From Kribbella rubisoli (GTDB taxonomy: Bacteria; Actinomycetota; Actinomycetes; Propionibacteriales; Kribbellaceae), in contig NZ_SHKR01000011.1 in NCBI RefSeq assembly GCF_004217145.1, forward strand, positions 310,001-374,000: a stretch of DNA of 64,000 nt. Direction: 5' to 3'. Shown piece by piece: positions 24,169-33,598 of the stretch. A program made the translations under genes and the position numbers. The notes below the pieces were generated by a model, which was given only the letters and a program-made list of their open reading frames with translations, had not been told where the DNA came from and ran no database searches. Position 1 is the stretch's first letter. Every line of letters starts with the position of its first letter.

Positions 24169-27100
24169 TCATCCGTTGAGAAGGTGGGCGAGTTCGGCCT
24201 TGTCCGGAAGGTCTTCCGGACGGACGATGTCGCCGGTGCGGACGTAGTAGAAGGCCGCGGTGATCTGGGACAGGGGGATGTTCAGCAGCTCGGACCAGGC
24301 GACTCGGTAGATGGCTAATTGGAGGGGGTCGGCGGTTTCGGAGCGGTGGGTCTTCCAGTCGATGACGTCGTAGCCGCGGGAGCCGTCGTCGCGGACCACC
24401 TGGTAGACGGCGTCGATGCGGCCGCGGATGACGCGGCCGTCGAGGGCGAGGGCGAAAGGGGCCTCGATCTCGTACGGCGTGGTCTCGCCGAAGGGTCCGT
24501 CGCGGAACGCGTCCATCAGGTCGGTGAGGTCGGTGTCGTCGACGATGTCCTCGTCCGCGGCGCCGGGGAGGTCGTCCGGGTCGAGCAGGAGTTGCTGGCC
24601 GAAGTAGCTCTCCACCCAGGCGTGGAAGCGGGTGCCGAAACGCGCCGCCCGGTTGGGTTTGCGGGGCATCGGGCGGGCGAGCTCGGCGGCGAGACCGTCG
24701 GGGTCCTTCGCCAGTCGCATCACCTGTGTCGCGGACAGCGCGGCCGGGAGCGTCACCTCGTACGCCTTGCGGCTCCGGCTTTCCCTTGCCTCGGACAACA
24801 ATCGCTCGATCTCCGAGTCCCACCGCGCGACCGTCGCCTGCTCGTCGAGCAGCAACGACTCCTCGGCCTCGACCGACGGGCCTTCCGTCCGCGACTGCTC
24901 CACGAGAGCCGCCGCGTCGAGCCGCCGCTGGTACGACTCCAGGTCGTACGCCGTCGGCCAGGGTGCCTGTGTCTGCTCCGCGAGCTCCGGGTTCTCCGCG
25001 GTCAGCTCCGGCTGCTCGGCCCACTCGATCACACGCTCCCCCGCATGCTTCTTCAGCACCGAGAGGTACGACGACGGGCCGCGCGGGCGCTTCTGCGTCG
25101 GACCCCACCAATGCCCGGTCGCGACGAGCAGCTCCTTCGCACGCGTGAAGGCGACGTACCCGAGCCGTCGCTCCTCCAGCGCGTTCACGTCCTTGCACTC
25201 GTCCGCGAACGTCTTCAGCCCCGCGTTCGACAGGTCATGGATGTCCGGCAGCGTGTCGGCGTCACCGCGCAGCGGCCACGGCAGCACCTTCGCATTCGTC
25301 GTCCACTTGTCCCGGCCGCGATCCGACGGGAACACCTTGGCGACCAGCGTCGGAACGAACACGACCGGCCACTCCAGGCCCTTCGACCGGTGTGTGGTCA
25401 GCAGCTTCACCGAGTCGGCCTCACTCGGTACGGCGAGGTCGAGGCCGGCGGCGTACTCCTCCTCGGCGGCCAGGTAGGCGAGCAGCCCGTCGAGCGAGCC
25501 GTCCGACTCGGTCGAGACAAAGTTGCCGACGGCATCCAAGAACGCGGCGAGGTGGTCACGTCGGCCGGCGTCGACGTGGTCCGGCGTCGAGGTCAGCTCG
25601 ACGTCCAGGCCGATCGTGCTGATCACACGCCGGACCAGATCGAGCAGCGGCTCGCTGGCGTGGGCACGCAGTTCGCGGAGCTCGGTGGAGAGTTCCTTGA
25701 AGCGGACCAGTGCTTCCGGCGCGTACTCCGCGCGGCCCGGATCGTCGACCGCCTCGGCGAGCGAGATGACCTCGGTCGAGTCCATCCCGGCGACGGCCGC
25801 GTCCAAGGCGGCGACCAAGTCGTCGGCCGCCGGTCGTTCGCCCGCGTCGGCGAGGCTGCGGGCGCGGTTGGCGAGCAGCGCGAGGTCGCGGTGGCCGATC
25901 CGATAGCGCGGACCGGTGAGGATGCGCAGCATGGCTGCGTTCGCGGTGAGGTCGTTGACGGCTTGGAGCGTTGCGACGACGTCCACGACCTCCGGGAGCG
26001 CGAGGAGCCCGCCGAGACCGACGACCTCGACCGGCACCTTGCGGGCGATCAACGCTTCGTGGACCGCGCTGAGGTCGACGTTCGTCCGCATCAGGATGCC
26101 GATGTCTTTCCAGCGGCGGTTCCGGGTCTGGTGCGCGGAGACGATCGCGTCGGCGACCCACTCGATCTCCTGCGAGCGCGTCTCGAACAGCCCGACGGTG
26201 ATCGCACCCTCCGGAGCATCCGGCGGGGCTTCGAGCGGGATGACGCCCGGATGCTGTTCGTACAACTCGGCGGCGTGCTGGTTGGCGGCCGCGAGGATGC
26301 GACTGCCGCAGCGGCGGTTGATGCTCAACACATACCGCTGGGCCGGAGTGCCGTCGGCCTGCGGGAAATGGACCGGGAACTCGTCCAGGTTCGCGACCGA
26401 CGCACCGCGCCATCCATAGATCGCCTGACACGGGTCACCGACGGCCGTGACCGGGTGGCCTCGACCGTGAGCCGGATCTGCGCCGGCGAAGAGAGCCCTC
26501 AGCATCCGCCGCTGCGAGACCGAGGTGTCCTGATACTCGTCGAGCAACACAACCTTGTACCGAGCCCGCTCGACGGCCGCGACCTCCGGACACTCCTCCG
26601 CAAGCCGCGCGCCCAACGCCATCTGATCGGCGAAGTCGACAACACCACGCTCAGCCTTGTAGGCCTGATACTCCTCAACAAGCTGCAGAATCTCGCCACG
26701 CTTCAACGCAGTCTCGGCAAGCTTGCGGACCTCTACGGTCTGCTTACGAGCAGCGGCGACTTCGAGTCGCACAGCCTCGTCATGGTCGCGGATGTCGTCC
26801 GTGCGCAGCAGATGATCCGCAAGCTCACCATCCAGCGAGAGCAGACTGTTGACCAGGGTCGGCACGTGGTGCGACGCAAACCGGATCGGCCCCACAGACC
26901 GCCGTACCACTCGACCGGCGAGCTGAAAACGCGTCGCATCAGCAAGCACTCGCGAGTCCGGCTCGAGACCGAGTCGCAGCCCGTGCTCCGCGATCAGCGT
27001 GCCGGCGAACGCGTGGTACGTCGAGACAACCGGCTCACCCGGCTCTTCGGGCTCCCAGTTGGGGATGTTGCTCCGCAGATGCGCCGCCAGCAGCGGATGC

Positions 27101-27405
27101 TGATCCTTCGGCAACGTCGATCCGAGTACGCCGGCCTTCGTCAGGTCGTCACGAATCCGTACGTCGAGCTCGTTCGCAGCCTTCTTCGTGAACGTCAGCC
27201 CGAGCACTTCCTCCGGCTTCACCTGACCCGTGCAGATCAGCCACACCACGCGCGCAGCCATGGCTGTCGTCTTGCCGGATCCGGCTCCCGCCACGATCAC
27301 GCCCGGCGCGAGCGGCGCGGTGATCGCGGCCAGCTGCTGATCGGAGAACGGGATCCCGAGGAGGTCACACAGGTCTGCGGTTGTCTGAAGTTGAGCGGAC
27401 GCCAT
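24169..27405 (-). CDS. adnB: AdnB helicase-nuclease subunit
   Basis: A 1078-residue RecB-like protein, a normal length for AdnB. The SF1 helicase has Walker A VIVAGAGSGKTTAM (about residue 37), VLLDEYQDTS and TTHRSKGLEWPVVFV. The C-terminal nuclease has FGTRFHAWVES, RGRIDAVYQ and DVIDWKTHR, the PD-(D/E)xK catalytic set. AdnAB resects double-strand ends in place of RecBCD in actinobacteria. MASAQLQTT at 27405 is chosen because its ATG overlaps the adnA stop as TGATG; the longer frame would run into adnA. It is the second gene of the adnA-adnB operon. Confidence 0.93.
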   Translation of the reverse strand: MASAQLQTTADLCDLLGIPFSDQQLAAITAPLAPGVIVAGAGSGKTTAMAARVVWLICTGQVKPEEVLGLTFTKKAANELDVRIRDDLTKAGVLGSTLPKDQHPLLAAHLRSNIPNWEPEEPGEPVVSTYHAFAGTLIAEHGLRLGLEPDSRVLADATRFQLAGRVVRRSVGPIRFASHHVPTLVNSLLSLDGELADHLLRTDDIRDHDEAVRLEVAAARKQTVEVRKLAETALKRGEILQLVEEYQAYKAERGVVDFADQMALGARLAEECPEVAAVERARYKVVLLDEYQDTSVSQRRMLRALFAGADPAHGRGHPVTAVGDPCQAIYGWRGASVANLDEFPVHFPQADGTPAQRYVLSINRRCGSRILAAANQHAAELYEQHPGVIPLEAPPDAPEGAITVGLFETRSQEIEWVADAIVSAHQTRNRRWKDIGILMRTNVDLSAVHEALIARKVPVEVVGLGGLLALPEVVDVVATLQAVNDLTANAAMLRILTGPRYRIGHRDLALLANRARSLADAGERPAADDLVAALDAAVAGMDSTEVISLAEAVDDPGRAEYAPEALVRFKELSTELRELRAHASEPLLDLVRRVISTIGLDVELTSTPDHVDAGRRDHLAAFLDAVGNFVSTESDGSLDGLLAYLAAEEEYAAGLDLAVPSEADSVKLLTTHRSKGLEWPVVFVPTLVAKVFPSDRGRDKWTTNAKVLPWPLRGDADTLPDIHDLSNAGLKTFADECKDVNALEERRLGYVAFTRAKELLVATGHWWGPTQKRPRGPSSYLSVLKKHAGERVIEWAEQPELTAENPELAEQTQAPWPTAYDLESYQRRLDAAALVEQSRTEGPSVEAEESLLLDEQATVARWDSEIERLLSEARESRSRKAYEVTLPAALSATQVMRLAKDPDGLAAELARPMPRKPNRAARFGTRFHAWVESYFGQQLLLDPDDLPGAADEDIVDDTDLTDLMDAFRDGPFGETTPYEIEAPFALALDGRVIRGRIDAVYQVVRDDGSRGYDVIDWKTHRSETADPLQLAIYRVAWSELLNIPLSQITAAFYYVRTGDIVRPEDLPDKAELAHLLNG

Positions 27406-30400
27406 CAGACGATCTCCCGGCCTTCTGGCTGGATCGGACAGAGGGCTCGGGCTTCGCACCGGTTGCAGCCGTCGTTGCGTTGGGCGGTGAACTGCTCGGT
27501 GCGGATCATCGACTCCGCGTCGTCGACGGCTTCGTCGAGCCAGGTCCGGCCGTCTTCGTCGGCCTCCAACGGGCCTTGATGCTGCACCTTCGGGAAGCCG
27601 CCGTTGTCGTCGTGACGCAACTGGACCAGCTCGGCGCCACCCGCCACCGCATCCTCGCCGAGCTTCTTCATCTGGCGCGAGTTGATCGCCCGTTGGTAGA
27701 TCGCAAGCTGAACATGCCGCTCCAGCGCCGGCTTGGTCGGGATCGTGCGCCCGGTCTTCAGGTCGACCACCCGCACCGTCCCCTCCGGATCCTTCTCGAC
27801 CCGGTCCATCCGGCCCTTCACCCGCACCGCGGGCTTGTCTTCATCCGGCAGCAGTACGTCGAACTCCATTTCGGTCCCCACCAGCGTCCGGTCCGGCCGG
27901 CCCTGGTGCCACGCGACGAACCGGCGGAGCGCCTGCTCAGCCTCGGCTCGCTCCCGGTCGGAGATCCAGGCGGACTCGAACTCAAGCTGTGTCCACACCT
28001 TGTCCAGCCAGCCGTTCAGCTCCTCGACCGACGGCGGCAGCGTCCCGGTCGCGACCGCGTCGGCCAGCGCGTGCAGCACCGAGCCGAACCCGAGCGCCGA
28101 CGTACTCGGTGTCTCGCCACCAGCGCGCCGCGTCAGGAACCATCGCAGCGGGCAGTCCACGATCGTCGTCAACGCACTCCCCGACAACGGCACCGGGAGC
28201 GAAGGATCCGCGATCGGCCGCTCCGACCGGGTCCGCTCCCGCACGCCCCACCAGCGTGACGGATCGGCCGTCGACACCAACTGATACTCACGGTCGTCGA
28301 CGGCATCGGCCAACTGCGCCAGCCGATCGGCCGCCACCCGCTTTAACGCAGGTGACGACGACGGGTCCGCGAGTACGCAGCGCAGGTCCGCGACCAGCCC
28401 CGGCAAGGACAGCGGCCGCCGCGGCCGCCCGGCGACCAGTTTCAAAGGAATGTCGAGCTCTGCGAGGAATCGGGACGGTTGGTCGCCATCGGCCTCTGGC
28501 GCCTGCACCGCCGTCACGATCAGCCGCTCCCGGGCCCGGGTGATCGCGACGTAGAACAACCGTCTCTCCTCGGCCAGCAACGCGCCGGCCGACAACGGAT
28601 CGATCAGCCCGTCCGGCCCCAACCGGTCCGGCTCCAGCAACGACCCACGCCGCCGCAGGTCAGGCCATTGCCCCTCTTGCACGGAGGCGACCACGACGAG
28701 CCGCCACTGCAAACCCTTCGACCGGTGCGCCGTCATCAGCTGTACGCCGGCCTCGCGGTACGTCCCGTCGAACCGGTTGTCCGCCGCGATGTCCAGCGAC
28801 TCCAGCTCCGAAAGGAATGCCGACACACCCTTGAAACCAACCTGTTCCTCGGCCCGGCCGGCCGCGTCGAACAAGGCACACAGCGAATCCAGATCCCGGT
28901 TCGCCGTCCGCGCCTGCTCGCCACCGGAATGAGCCTGCCCTCGCAACCGTCGCAACCACGGCGACTCGGACCACAGCGACCACATCACCTCGTCCGGCGC
29001 GGCGCCCGCCGTCACGATATTCCTTGCCTTGAGCAACCGTTCACCCAGCGCCGCGAACCGCGCCTCGGCCGGTGACGCCTCCTCGTCGAGCAGGAGCGGA
29101 TTCATCAACGCTTCTCGCAGCAGCTCGTCCGACGAGCGCGGCAACCGCTGACCGCCCGCAGCATCGCGGTCGCGCCGGCGCAGCACCCGGGCCAGCCGCC
29201 GCAACTGCCCAGCGTCCATCGCCCCCAACGGCGACAACGCCAGCGCGCGCACGACATCGACGGTCAGCGTCTCGGGATCAGCCACCGCTCGCAACGCCAG
29301 CAACATCGGGCGTACGGCGGGCTCACGCGACAACGGCAACTCGTCGCCCGCGACGTCCACCGGGACGCCGGCCGCGGCCAGCGCACGCCGCAGCGGCGGG
29401 ATCGAACGACTGCCGGACCGGACCAGCACAGCCATCTCGTGCCACCCGACGCCGTCCTGCACGTGCGCCCGCCGCAGCAGGTCCGCGATGTGCTCGAGCT
29501 CGGCGCCACTCGTCGAGTAGAGATTCGCCTCGACCTTCCCCGGGCCGAAAACACACGACGATGCATCCGGGTTGCGGAACCGCTCGAACGTCTCCCGGTC
29601 GAGCGACCCCGGCACGCCGAGCCGGTTGACGACGTTGCGCGACACGCGCTGCAGCGTCGTACCGAAGCGGCGCGTCGTGCCCAAGGCGATCTGGGCGGCC
29701 TCGGCACGATCCCGAGTCCGGAACTCGTCGGTGAACCGCAGCAGGCCTCGGACGTCGGCTCCGCGGAAGGTGTAGATCGACTGGTCCGGATCTCCGACGA
29801 CGACAAGGTCCCGGCCGTCGCCCGCGATCGCCTGCAACAGCTTGGTCTGACCGGGATCGGTGTCCTGATATTCGTCGACGAATACCGCTTTGAACTCTGC
29901 TCGCAACTTCGCCTGCACCGACGGCTGCTGCGCCAGGATCACCGCGCGGTGAATGAGCTCGGAGTAGTCCAGCACCTGCTCGGCATCAAGGACCTGCAGG
30001 TACTCCTCGAAGAAGTCGCCGACCGCGACCCACTCGGCCCGCTCCGCGGACCGGCCGATCGCGGACAGGTCCTCCGGGTCGAGCCCGAGCTGCCGCGCTT
30101 TGCCGATCACCGCCTGCACCTCGTCGGTGAACCCGCGTGTCTTCAACGCCGGATGCAGACTGCCCGGCCAGTGCACCGCACCGACCTCACGACTGCCCGA
30201 CAACGCCTCGGTCAACCGCAGCGACTGCTCCGGCCCGGACGGCAGGCGCAGCGGCACGTCGAACGCGTCGGCCGGTGTGAACCGCCGAAGCAACGCGTAG
30301 CAGAAGGAATGGAAGGTCATCGACGGCATCGCCCGGGTCGTCCGCCCGAGCCTTCCGGTGATGCGATCCCGGAGCTCGGTCGCCGCCTTCCGCCCGAAGG

Positions 30401-30623
30401 TCAGCACGAGCACCTCGTCGGGACTCAGTCCGCGGTTGCGCACCCGGTCGACGACGGCCTCGACCAACGTCGTCGTCTTCCCGGTCCCCGGGCCGGCGAG
30501 GACCAGCAACGGGCCGCCGGGATGATCCACGACGGCCTGCTGATCAGCATCCAGGACCGGCGCCGCCGCGCTTCGTCCTTCGGCCCGGACCAATCGATAC
30601 CGGGACCCCTGTCTGCTGACCAT
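27405..30623 (-). CDS. adnA: AdnA helicase-nuclease subunit
   Basis: A 1072-residue partner of AdnB. It has Walker A LLVLAGPGTGKTTTL near residue 39, FVDEYQDTDPGQ, VVGDPDQSIYTFRGAD and MTAHRSKGLQWRLVVV. The C-terminal nuclease has VKGRMDRVE and VVDLKTGR. A cysteine in VDCPLRWFL and the C-terminal CNRCEARALC (C-x2-C-x5-C) form the four-cysteine Fe-S staple seen in AddB-type nucleases; AdnB lacks it. The heterodimer processes double-strand breaks for recombination. GTG/ATG 30623 gives MVSRQGSRYRLV. The operon is divergent from the secreted protein gene at 30786. Confidence 0.93.
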   Translation of the reverse strand: MVSRQGSRYRLVRAEGRSAAAPVLDADQQAVVDHPGGPLLVLAGPGTGKTTTLVEAVVDRVRNRGLSPDEVLVLTFGRKAATELRDRITGRLGRTTRAMPSMTFHSFCYALLRRFTPADAFDVPLRLPSGPEQSLRLTEALSGSREVGAVHWPGSLHPALKTRGFTDEVQAVIGKARQLGLDPEDLSAIGRSAERAEWVAVGDFFEEYLQVLDAEQVLDYSELIHRAVILAQQPSVQAKLRAEFKAVFVDEYQDTDPGQTKLLQAIAGDGRDLVVVGDPDQSIYTFRGADVRGLLRFTDEFRTRDRAEAAQIALGTTRRFGTTLQRVSRNVVNRLGVPGSLDRETFERFRNPDASSCVFGPGKVEANLYSTSGAELEHIADLLRRAHVQDGVGWHEMAVLVRSGSRSIPPLRRALAAAGVPVDVAGDELPLSREPAVRPMLLALRAVADPETLTVDVVRALALSPLGAMDAGQLRRLARVLRRRDRDAAGGQRLPRSSDELLREALMNPLLLDEEASPAEARFAALGERLLKARNIVTAGAAPDEVMWSLWSESPWLRRLRGQAHSGGEQARTANRDLDSLCALFDAAGRAEEQVGFKGVSAFLSELESLDIAADNRFDGTYREAGVQLMTAHRSKGLQWRLVVVASVQEGQWPDLRRRGSLLEPDRLGPDGLIDPLSAGALLAEERRLFYVAITRARERLIVTAVQAPEADGDQPSRFLAELDIPLKLVAGRPRRPLSLPGLVADLRCVLADPSSSPALKRVAADRLAQLADAVDDREYQLVSTADPSRWWGVRERTRSERPIADPSLPVPLSGSALTTIVDCPLRWFLTRRAGGETPSTSALGFGSVLHALADAVATGTLPPSVEELNGWLDKVWTQLEFESAWISDRERAEAEQALRRFVAWHQGRPDRTLVGTEMEFDVLLPDEDKPAVRVKGRMDRVEKDPEGTVRVVDLKTGRTIPTKPALERHVQLAIYQRAINSRQMKKLGEDAVAGGAELVQLRHDDNGGFPKVQHQGPLEADEDGRTWLDEAVDDAESMIRTEQFTAQRNDGCNRCEARALCPIQPEGREIV

Positions 30624-30785
30624 CGACCCATCTCAACAGACCCCACCGACAATCTGCGACGAGCCACCCCGAGCCACGGCCCGATAGCCGGAAACCGGAC
30701 AACACCACCGTAGCCAGGCGATAACTTTCCGCACCCGCGGCGCATCGAGTACCTCGGAAGCAACACCAATTATGAGGAGCACCGA

Positions 30786-31697
30786 ATGAGGACGATGCGA
30801 CGCACTGCCGCCCTCCTGGGGGCGGCTGTTCTGCTGGCAGGTCTGGGGACCGCCACTGCCTCCGCGGCGAAGACATCGAATCCGAAGATCCAGTCGATCT
30901 GCTCGCTGGACCTCGGCTCGATCACCGCGAACGGCAACTATGTCGACCAGGTGGTGTCCGCCGCCAGCCCGCCAGTTGCGAGCGAACGCCGGGTCGGTCC
31001 GCAGGTCGCCCAGCCGGGCGAGACGCGGGCGAGCGCGACCTGGGAGTTCAAGCCCGAGCCCGAGGGCGGCAGCTCCGACAGCGGCTACGCGCTGTACGGC
31101 GACACGCTCTACAGCACGGTCATCAACAACGTGCCGGACGGACCGTGGTGGGGTCGCGGGCTGGCGATGGACGATATGAGCGCGTACACCTCAATCGCAC
31201 GGGCGGCGTACCCGAAGGGCGCCTCGCCGACGCGGCAGTACTTCTACGCGCTGCGCAACGACGGCTCGCTGGTGCGCTGGAAGCGTGACGCCGAAGGGTT
31301 CCACCCGCTCGGGACGTACGCCGGCTTCTCGGCCGTGAAGACGATGACGCTGATCAGCACGACGTCGACGTACGACACCTTCCTGGCCACCACCAAGGCC
31401 GGAGCGCTGTACACGATTCACATCCCGACCACATCGCCGCTGACGCCGGTCGTGAAGGTCGTCCGGTCGTCGACCTGGCAGGGCTTCGAGGCGATCGTGG
31501 CCGAGAAGTGCGGCACACAGTCCACGCTGCTCGCCGCGATCGACACCGACACCGGATCGGCGTACCTGTACGCCATTGGTCACGCCAACGGTACGGCCAC
31601 CGTCATCCAGAGCCTGGGCAAGGTCCCGGGCACGTTCAACGACCCGGTCTACTTCCTGCGCACCTCGCAGGCAGGCACGCCGCTCAACGGCGAGTAA
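30786..31697 (+). CDS. secreted protein, propeller-like repeats, unknown function
   Basis: A 303-residue protein with a Sec signal peptide (MRTMRRTAALLGAAVLLAGL, then ATASAAKT). The mature part contains repeated aromatic/glycine segments such as YALYGDTLYSTVI, RQYFYALRNDGSLVRWKRD, KAGALYTIHIP and GSAYLYAIGHANG. They resemble blades of a tachylectin-like or other small beta-propeller. TGAGGAG lies 8 nt before the ATG. I do not recognise a named family. The stop is 3 bp from the convergent ATL stop. Confidence 0.65.
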   Translation: MRTMRRTAALLGAAVLLAGLGTATASAAKTSNPKIQSICSLDLGSITANGNYVDQVVSAASPPVASERRVGPQVAQPGETRASATWEFKPEPEGGSSDSGYALYGDTLYSTVINNVPDGPWWGRGLAMDDMSAYTSIARAAYPKGASPTRQYFYALRNDGSLVRWKRDAEGFHPLGTYAGFSAVKTMTLISTTSTYDTFLATTKAGALYTIHIPTTSPLTPVVKVVRSSTWQGFEAIVAEKCGTQSTLLAAIDTDTGSAYLYAIGHANGTATVIQSLGKVPGTFNDPVYFLRTSQAGTPLNGE

Positions 31698-31700
31698 GGG

Positions 31701-31997
31701 TCAGTCCTGTGGATCCCAACGGGCGTCGCGGAGGTTCACGCGCCCGTTGGTGATCCGCACCCCGTCCGAACGCAGCCGGTGAAGCTGCTCGTCGCCGACC
31801 TCGTCAGCCGGTACGCCGGACGCGCGGATCACCCGCCACCACGGCACGCCCCCGCCGTACTCGCGCATGATCGCGCCGACCTGACGTGGCCCGCCCTGCC
31901 CGACATACTCGGCGATGTCGCCGTACGTCGCGACGCTGCCCTCGGGGATCGACTCGACCGCCCGCAGAACCGCCTCGACGTACTCCTCCCTGTCCAC
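31701..31997 (-). CDS. alkyltransferase-like protein (ATL, MGMT-fold)
   Basis: A 98-residue protein of the MGMT DNA-binding fold (VATYGDIAEYVGQGG, RQVGAIMR). The active-site cysteine of the PCHRV motif is replaced: the segment reads VPWWRVIRASG. This defines alkyltransferase-like proteins, which bind O6-alkylguanine and flag it for nucleotide excision repair without removing the alkyl group. Mycobacteria carry a similar gene next to adnA (Rv3204). The start is ATG 31997. Confidence 0.88.
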   Translation of the reverse strand: MDREEYVEAVLRAVESIPEGSVATYGDIAEYVGQGGPRQVGAIMREYGGGVPWWRVIRASGVPADEVGDEQLHRLRSDGVRITNGRVNLRDARWDPQD

Positions 31998-32001
31998 GGG
32001 C

Positions 32002-32841
32002 CTAAGCGAGCGGTGCGAGCGCCCTGGCGAGTGGCTCCAGCACGGACGGCCCGGCGTCCAGCGGCAGGTTCATGATGACCAGGTCGACGCCGGCCTCGCC
32101 GTACGCCGCTGCGTCGGCGACCGCCTTGTCGAGCGGGCTGTCCGGGTCGACGCGGACGTTCACCGAGCAGGTGATCTCGTTGACGTCGCGGCCGACCTCG
32201 TCGCAGCGCTGGACCAGCACGTCCTTGAGGGGCTTCCACTCCTCCGGGTTCGGGACGATCACGTTCCACTGCTGCGCCCACCGCGCGACCGCGCGGAGCG
32301 TCCGCTTCGGGCCCTTGCCGCCGATGGTGATCGGCGGGTGCGGGGTCTGCACCGGCTTCGGGTTGCAGTACGCCTCGGTGAGCTTGATGTACTTGCCGTC
32401 GAAGTTCGCGACCTTCTCGGTGAGGAGCTTGATCATCGCCTCGGTGCCCTCGTCGAAGCGGTCGAAGCGCTCCTTCAACGGGTACAGGTCGATGCCGTAC
32501 GCCGCGGTCTCCATCTCGTTCCAGCCGGCGCCGATCCCGAGCTCGAGCCGGCCGTTGCTGATGATGTCCGTGGTCGCCGCCATGTTCGCGAGGACGGCGG
32601 GATGCCGGTAGATCATCCCGGTCACCTGGCAGCCGAGACGGATCCGCGACGTCGCCTGCGCCAGCGCGGCGAGCGTCGTCCAGGCCTCCAGGTTCGGCCC
32701 CTGCATATCACCGCTGAGCGGGTAGAAGTGATCCCAGTGCCAGGCGGACTCGAAGATCTCGAACTGGTCCGCCGCGACCCACACGTCCCGCATCTGCTGC
32801 CAGGTGGTGTGTTCCGGCCTGGTCTTGATCGCGAACCGCAT
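32002..32841 (-). CDS. LLM-class (F420-dependent type) oxidoreductase
   Basis: A 279-residue bacterial luciferase-like monooxygenase fold. Marks include FEIFESAWHWDHFYPL, RIRLGCQVTGMIYRHPAVLA with the typical LGxxVTGxxYRHP signature, GRLELGIGAGWNEMET and TIGGKGPKRTLRAVARWA. These features are typical of actinobacterial F420-dependent members, though FMN cannot be excluded. AGGGAGGCGCGGG precedes ATG 32841, so I reject the longer frame from 32880. The substrate is unknown. It ends 4 bp before the ATL start, so the two may share a transcript. Confidence 0.87.
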   Translation of the reverse strand: MRFAIKTRPEHTTWQQMRDVWVAADQFEIFESAWHWDHFYPLSGDMQGPNLEAWTTLAALAQATSRIRLGCQVTGMIYRHPAVLANMAATTDIISNGRLELGIGAGWNEMETAAYGIDLYPLKERFDRFDEGTEAMIKLLTEKVANFDGKYIKLTEAYCNPKPVQTPHPPITIGGKGPKRTLRAVARWAQQWNVIVPNPEEWKPLKDVLVQRCDEVGRDVNEITCSVNVRVDPDSPLDKAVADAAAYGEAGVDLVIMNLPLDAGPSVLEPLARALAPLA

Positions 32842-32880
32842 CCCGCGCCTCCCTAGTGTCCCGGAAGGCGACACTACCAA

Positions 32881-33237
32881 CTAGCCGATGCACAGAGACG
32901 TGATCGGACGGCTCTGCTGGAGGACTGTCACCAAGGTGAAGACCTCGGAGACAACCGCGGCGACTGCGGTCCAGAACAGGATCAGCACGAGGGTCTGCCG
33001 GCTGCGTCCGAACCAATGCAGCAGCAGGAACAGCGCAACTGCCCCCACGGCGACACCGGTGAAGCTGAGCACGAACGCGCTCATCGGCAGCGGGAGCGTG
33101 CCGTCGCAGGCAGCATGCCGGCGACGGGACAACTCGGTCTCCGCGTTGGCGCTGGTCAGCGACACCAACACACCGGCAACGATCAGGCCGAACACCACCC
33201 CCTGGTGCCGGCGGGCCGGACGAGCCTCGTCCCCCAC
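32881..33237 (-). CDS. small membrane protein of unknown function
   Basis: A 118-residue protein with three predicted membrane segments (GVVFGLIVAGVLVSL, AFVLSFTGVAVGAVALFLLL and TLVLILFWTAVAAVVSEVF). Two cysteines lie outside them (HAACDG and SLCIG). I do not recognise a family. GTG 33237 is 9 bp after the DUF2277 stop, so the two genes probably form an operon. The ribosome site is weak. Confidence 0.6.
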   Translation of the reverse strand: MGDEARPARRHQGVVFGLIVAGVLVSLTSANAETELSRRRHAACDGTLPLPMSAFVLSFTGVAVGAVALFLLLHWFGRSRQTLVLILFWTAVAAVVSEVFTLVTVLQQSRPITSLCIG

Positions 33238-33246
33238 GGGAGGCTC

Positions 33247-33513
33247 TTAGTCGAGACCGAGGCGCGCGCGAACTTCCGGGCGCCGCAACGGTGGGACGGT
33301 CTGCGGCGGGGTCCGGCGGGCCGGCATCTCCTCCAGCAGTTGTTCGGTGATCCGCGCGACCTCGGTGGCCGCGCGCTCGATCGGGCCGCGCGTGGTCGCA
33401 CTCAGCGAGCCGACGCCGGTCACCTTCCGCACGTACTGCAGCGCCGCCGCGTAGATCTCCTCAGAGGTCGCGGACGGCTCGAGTCCCCGGAGCACGGTGA
33501 TGTTTCTGCACAT
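33247..33513 (-). CDS. DUF2277 family protein
   Basis: An 88-residue protein starting MCRNITVLRGLEPSATSEEI, with YAAALQYVRKVTG. This is the conserved N-terminal signature of DUF2277, where the MCRNI motif is nearly invariant. The function of the family is not known. It is small, soluble and helical, and proline/arginine-rich at the C-terminus. It heads a two-gene unit with the membrane protein downstream and is divergent from the TetR gene. Confidence 0.85.
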   Translation of the reverse strand: MCRNITVLRGLEPSATSEEIYAAALQYVRKVTGVGSLSATTRGPIERAATEVARITEQLLEEMPARRTPPQTVPPLRRPEVRARLGLD

Positions 33514-33570
33514 GTGTCGACAGTACGTGGCGGGAGGGACAGGAAGGAGAACCTACGAGGTATTGACTTC

Positions 33571-33585
33571 CCTAACGGTCTTAGG
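33571..33585. promoter_or_regulatory. TetR-type inverted repeat operator
   Basis: CCTAA-CGGTC-TTAGG is a perfect 5-bp inverted repeat just after a -35-like TTGACT (33563-33568) and 14 bp before the TetR start, a good position for autoregulation. Confidence 0.5.
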
Positions 33586-33598
33586 TTTTCCTCATGGT

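Noticed and set aside
24319..27579. Very long open frame antisense to adnB (over 1000 codons)
   Set aside because: It is the mirror of a GC-rich gene; the product is Arg/Gly/Asp-rich with no domain, and adnB is certain.
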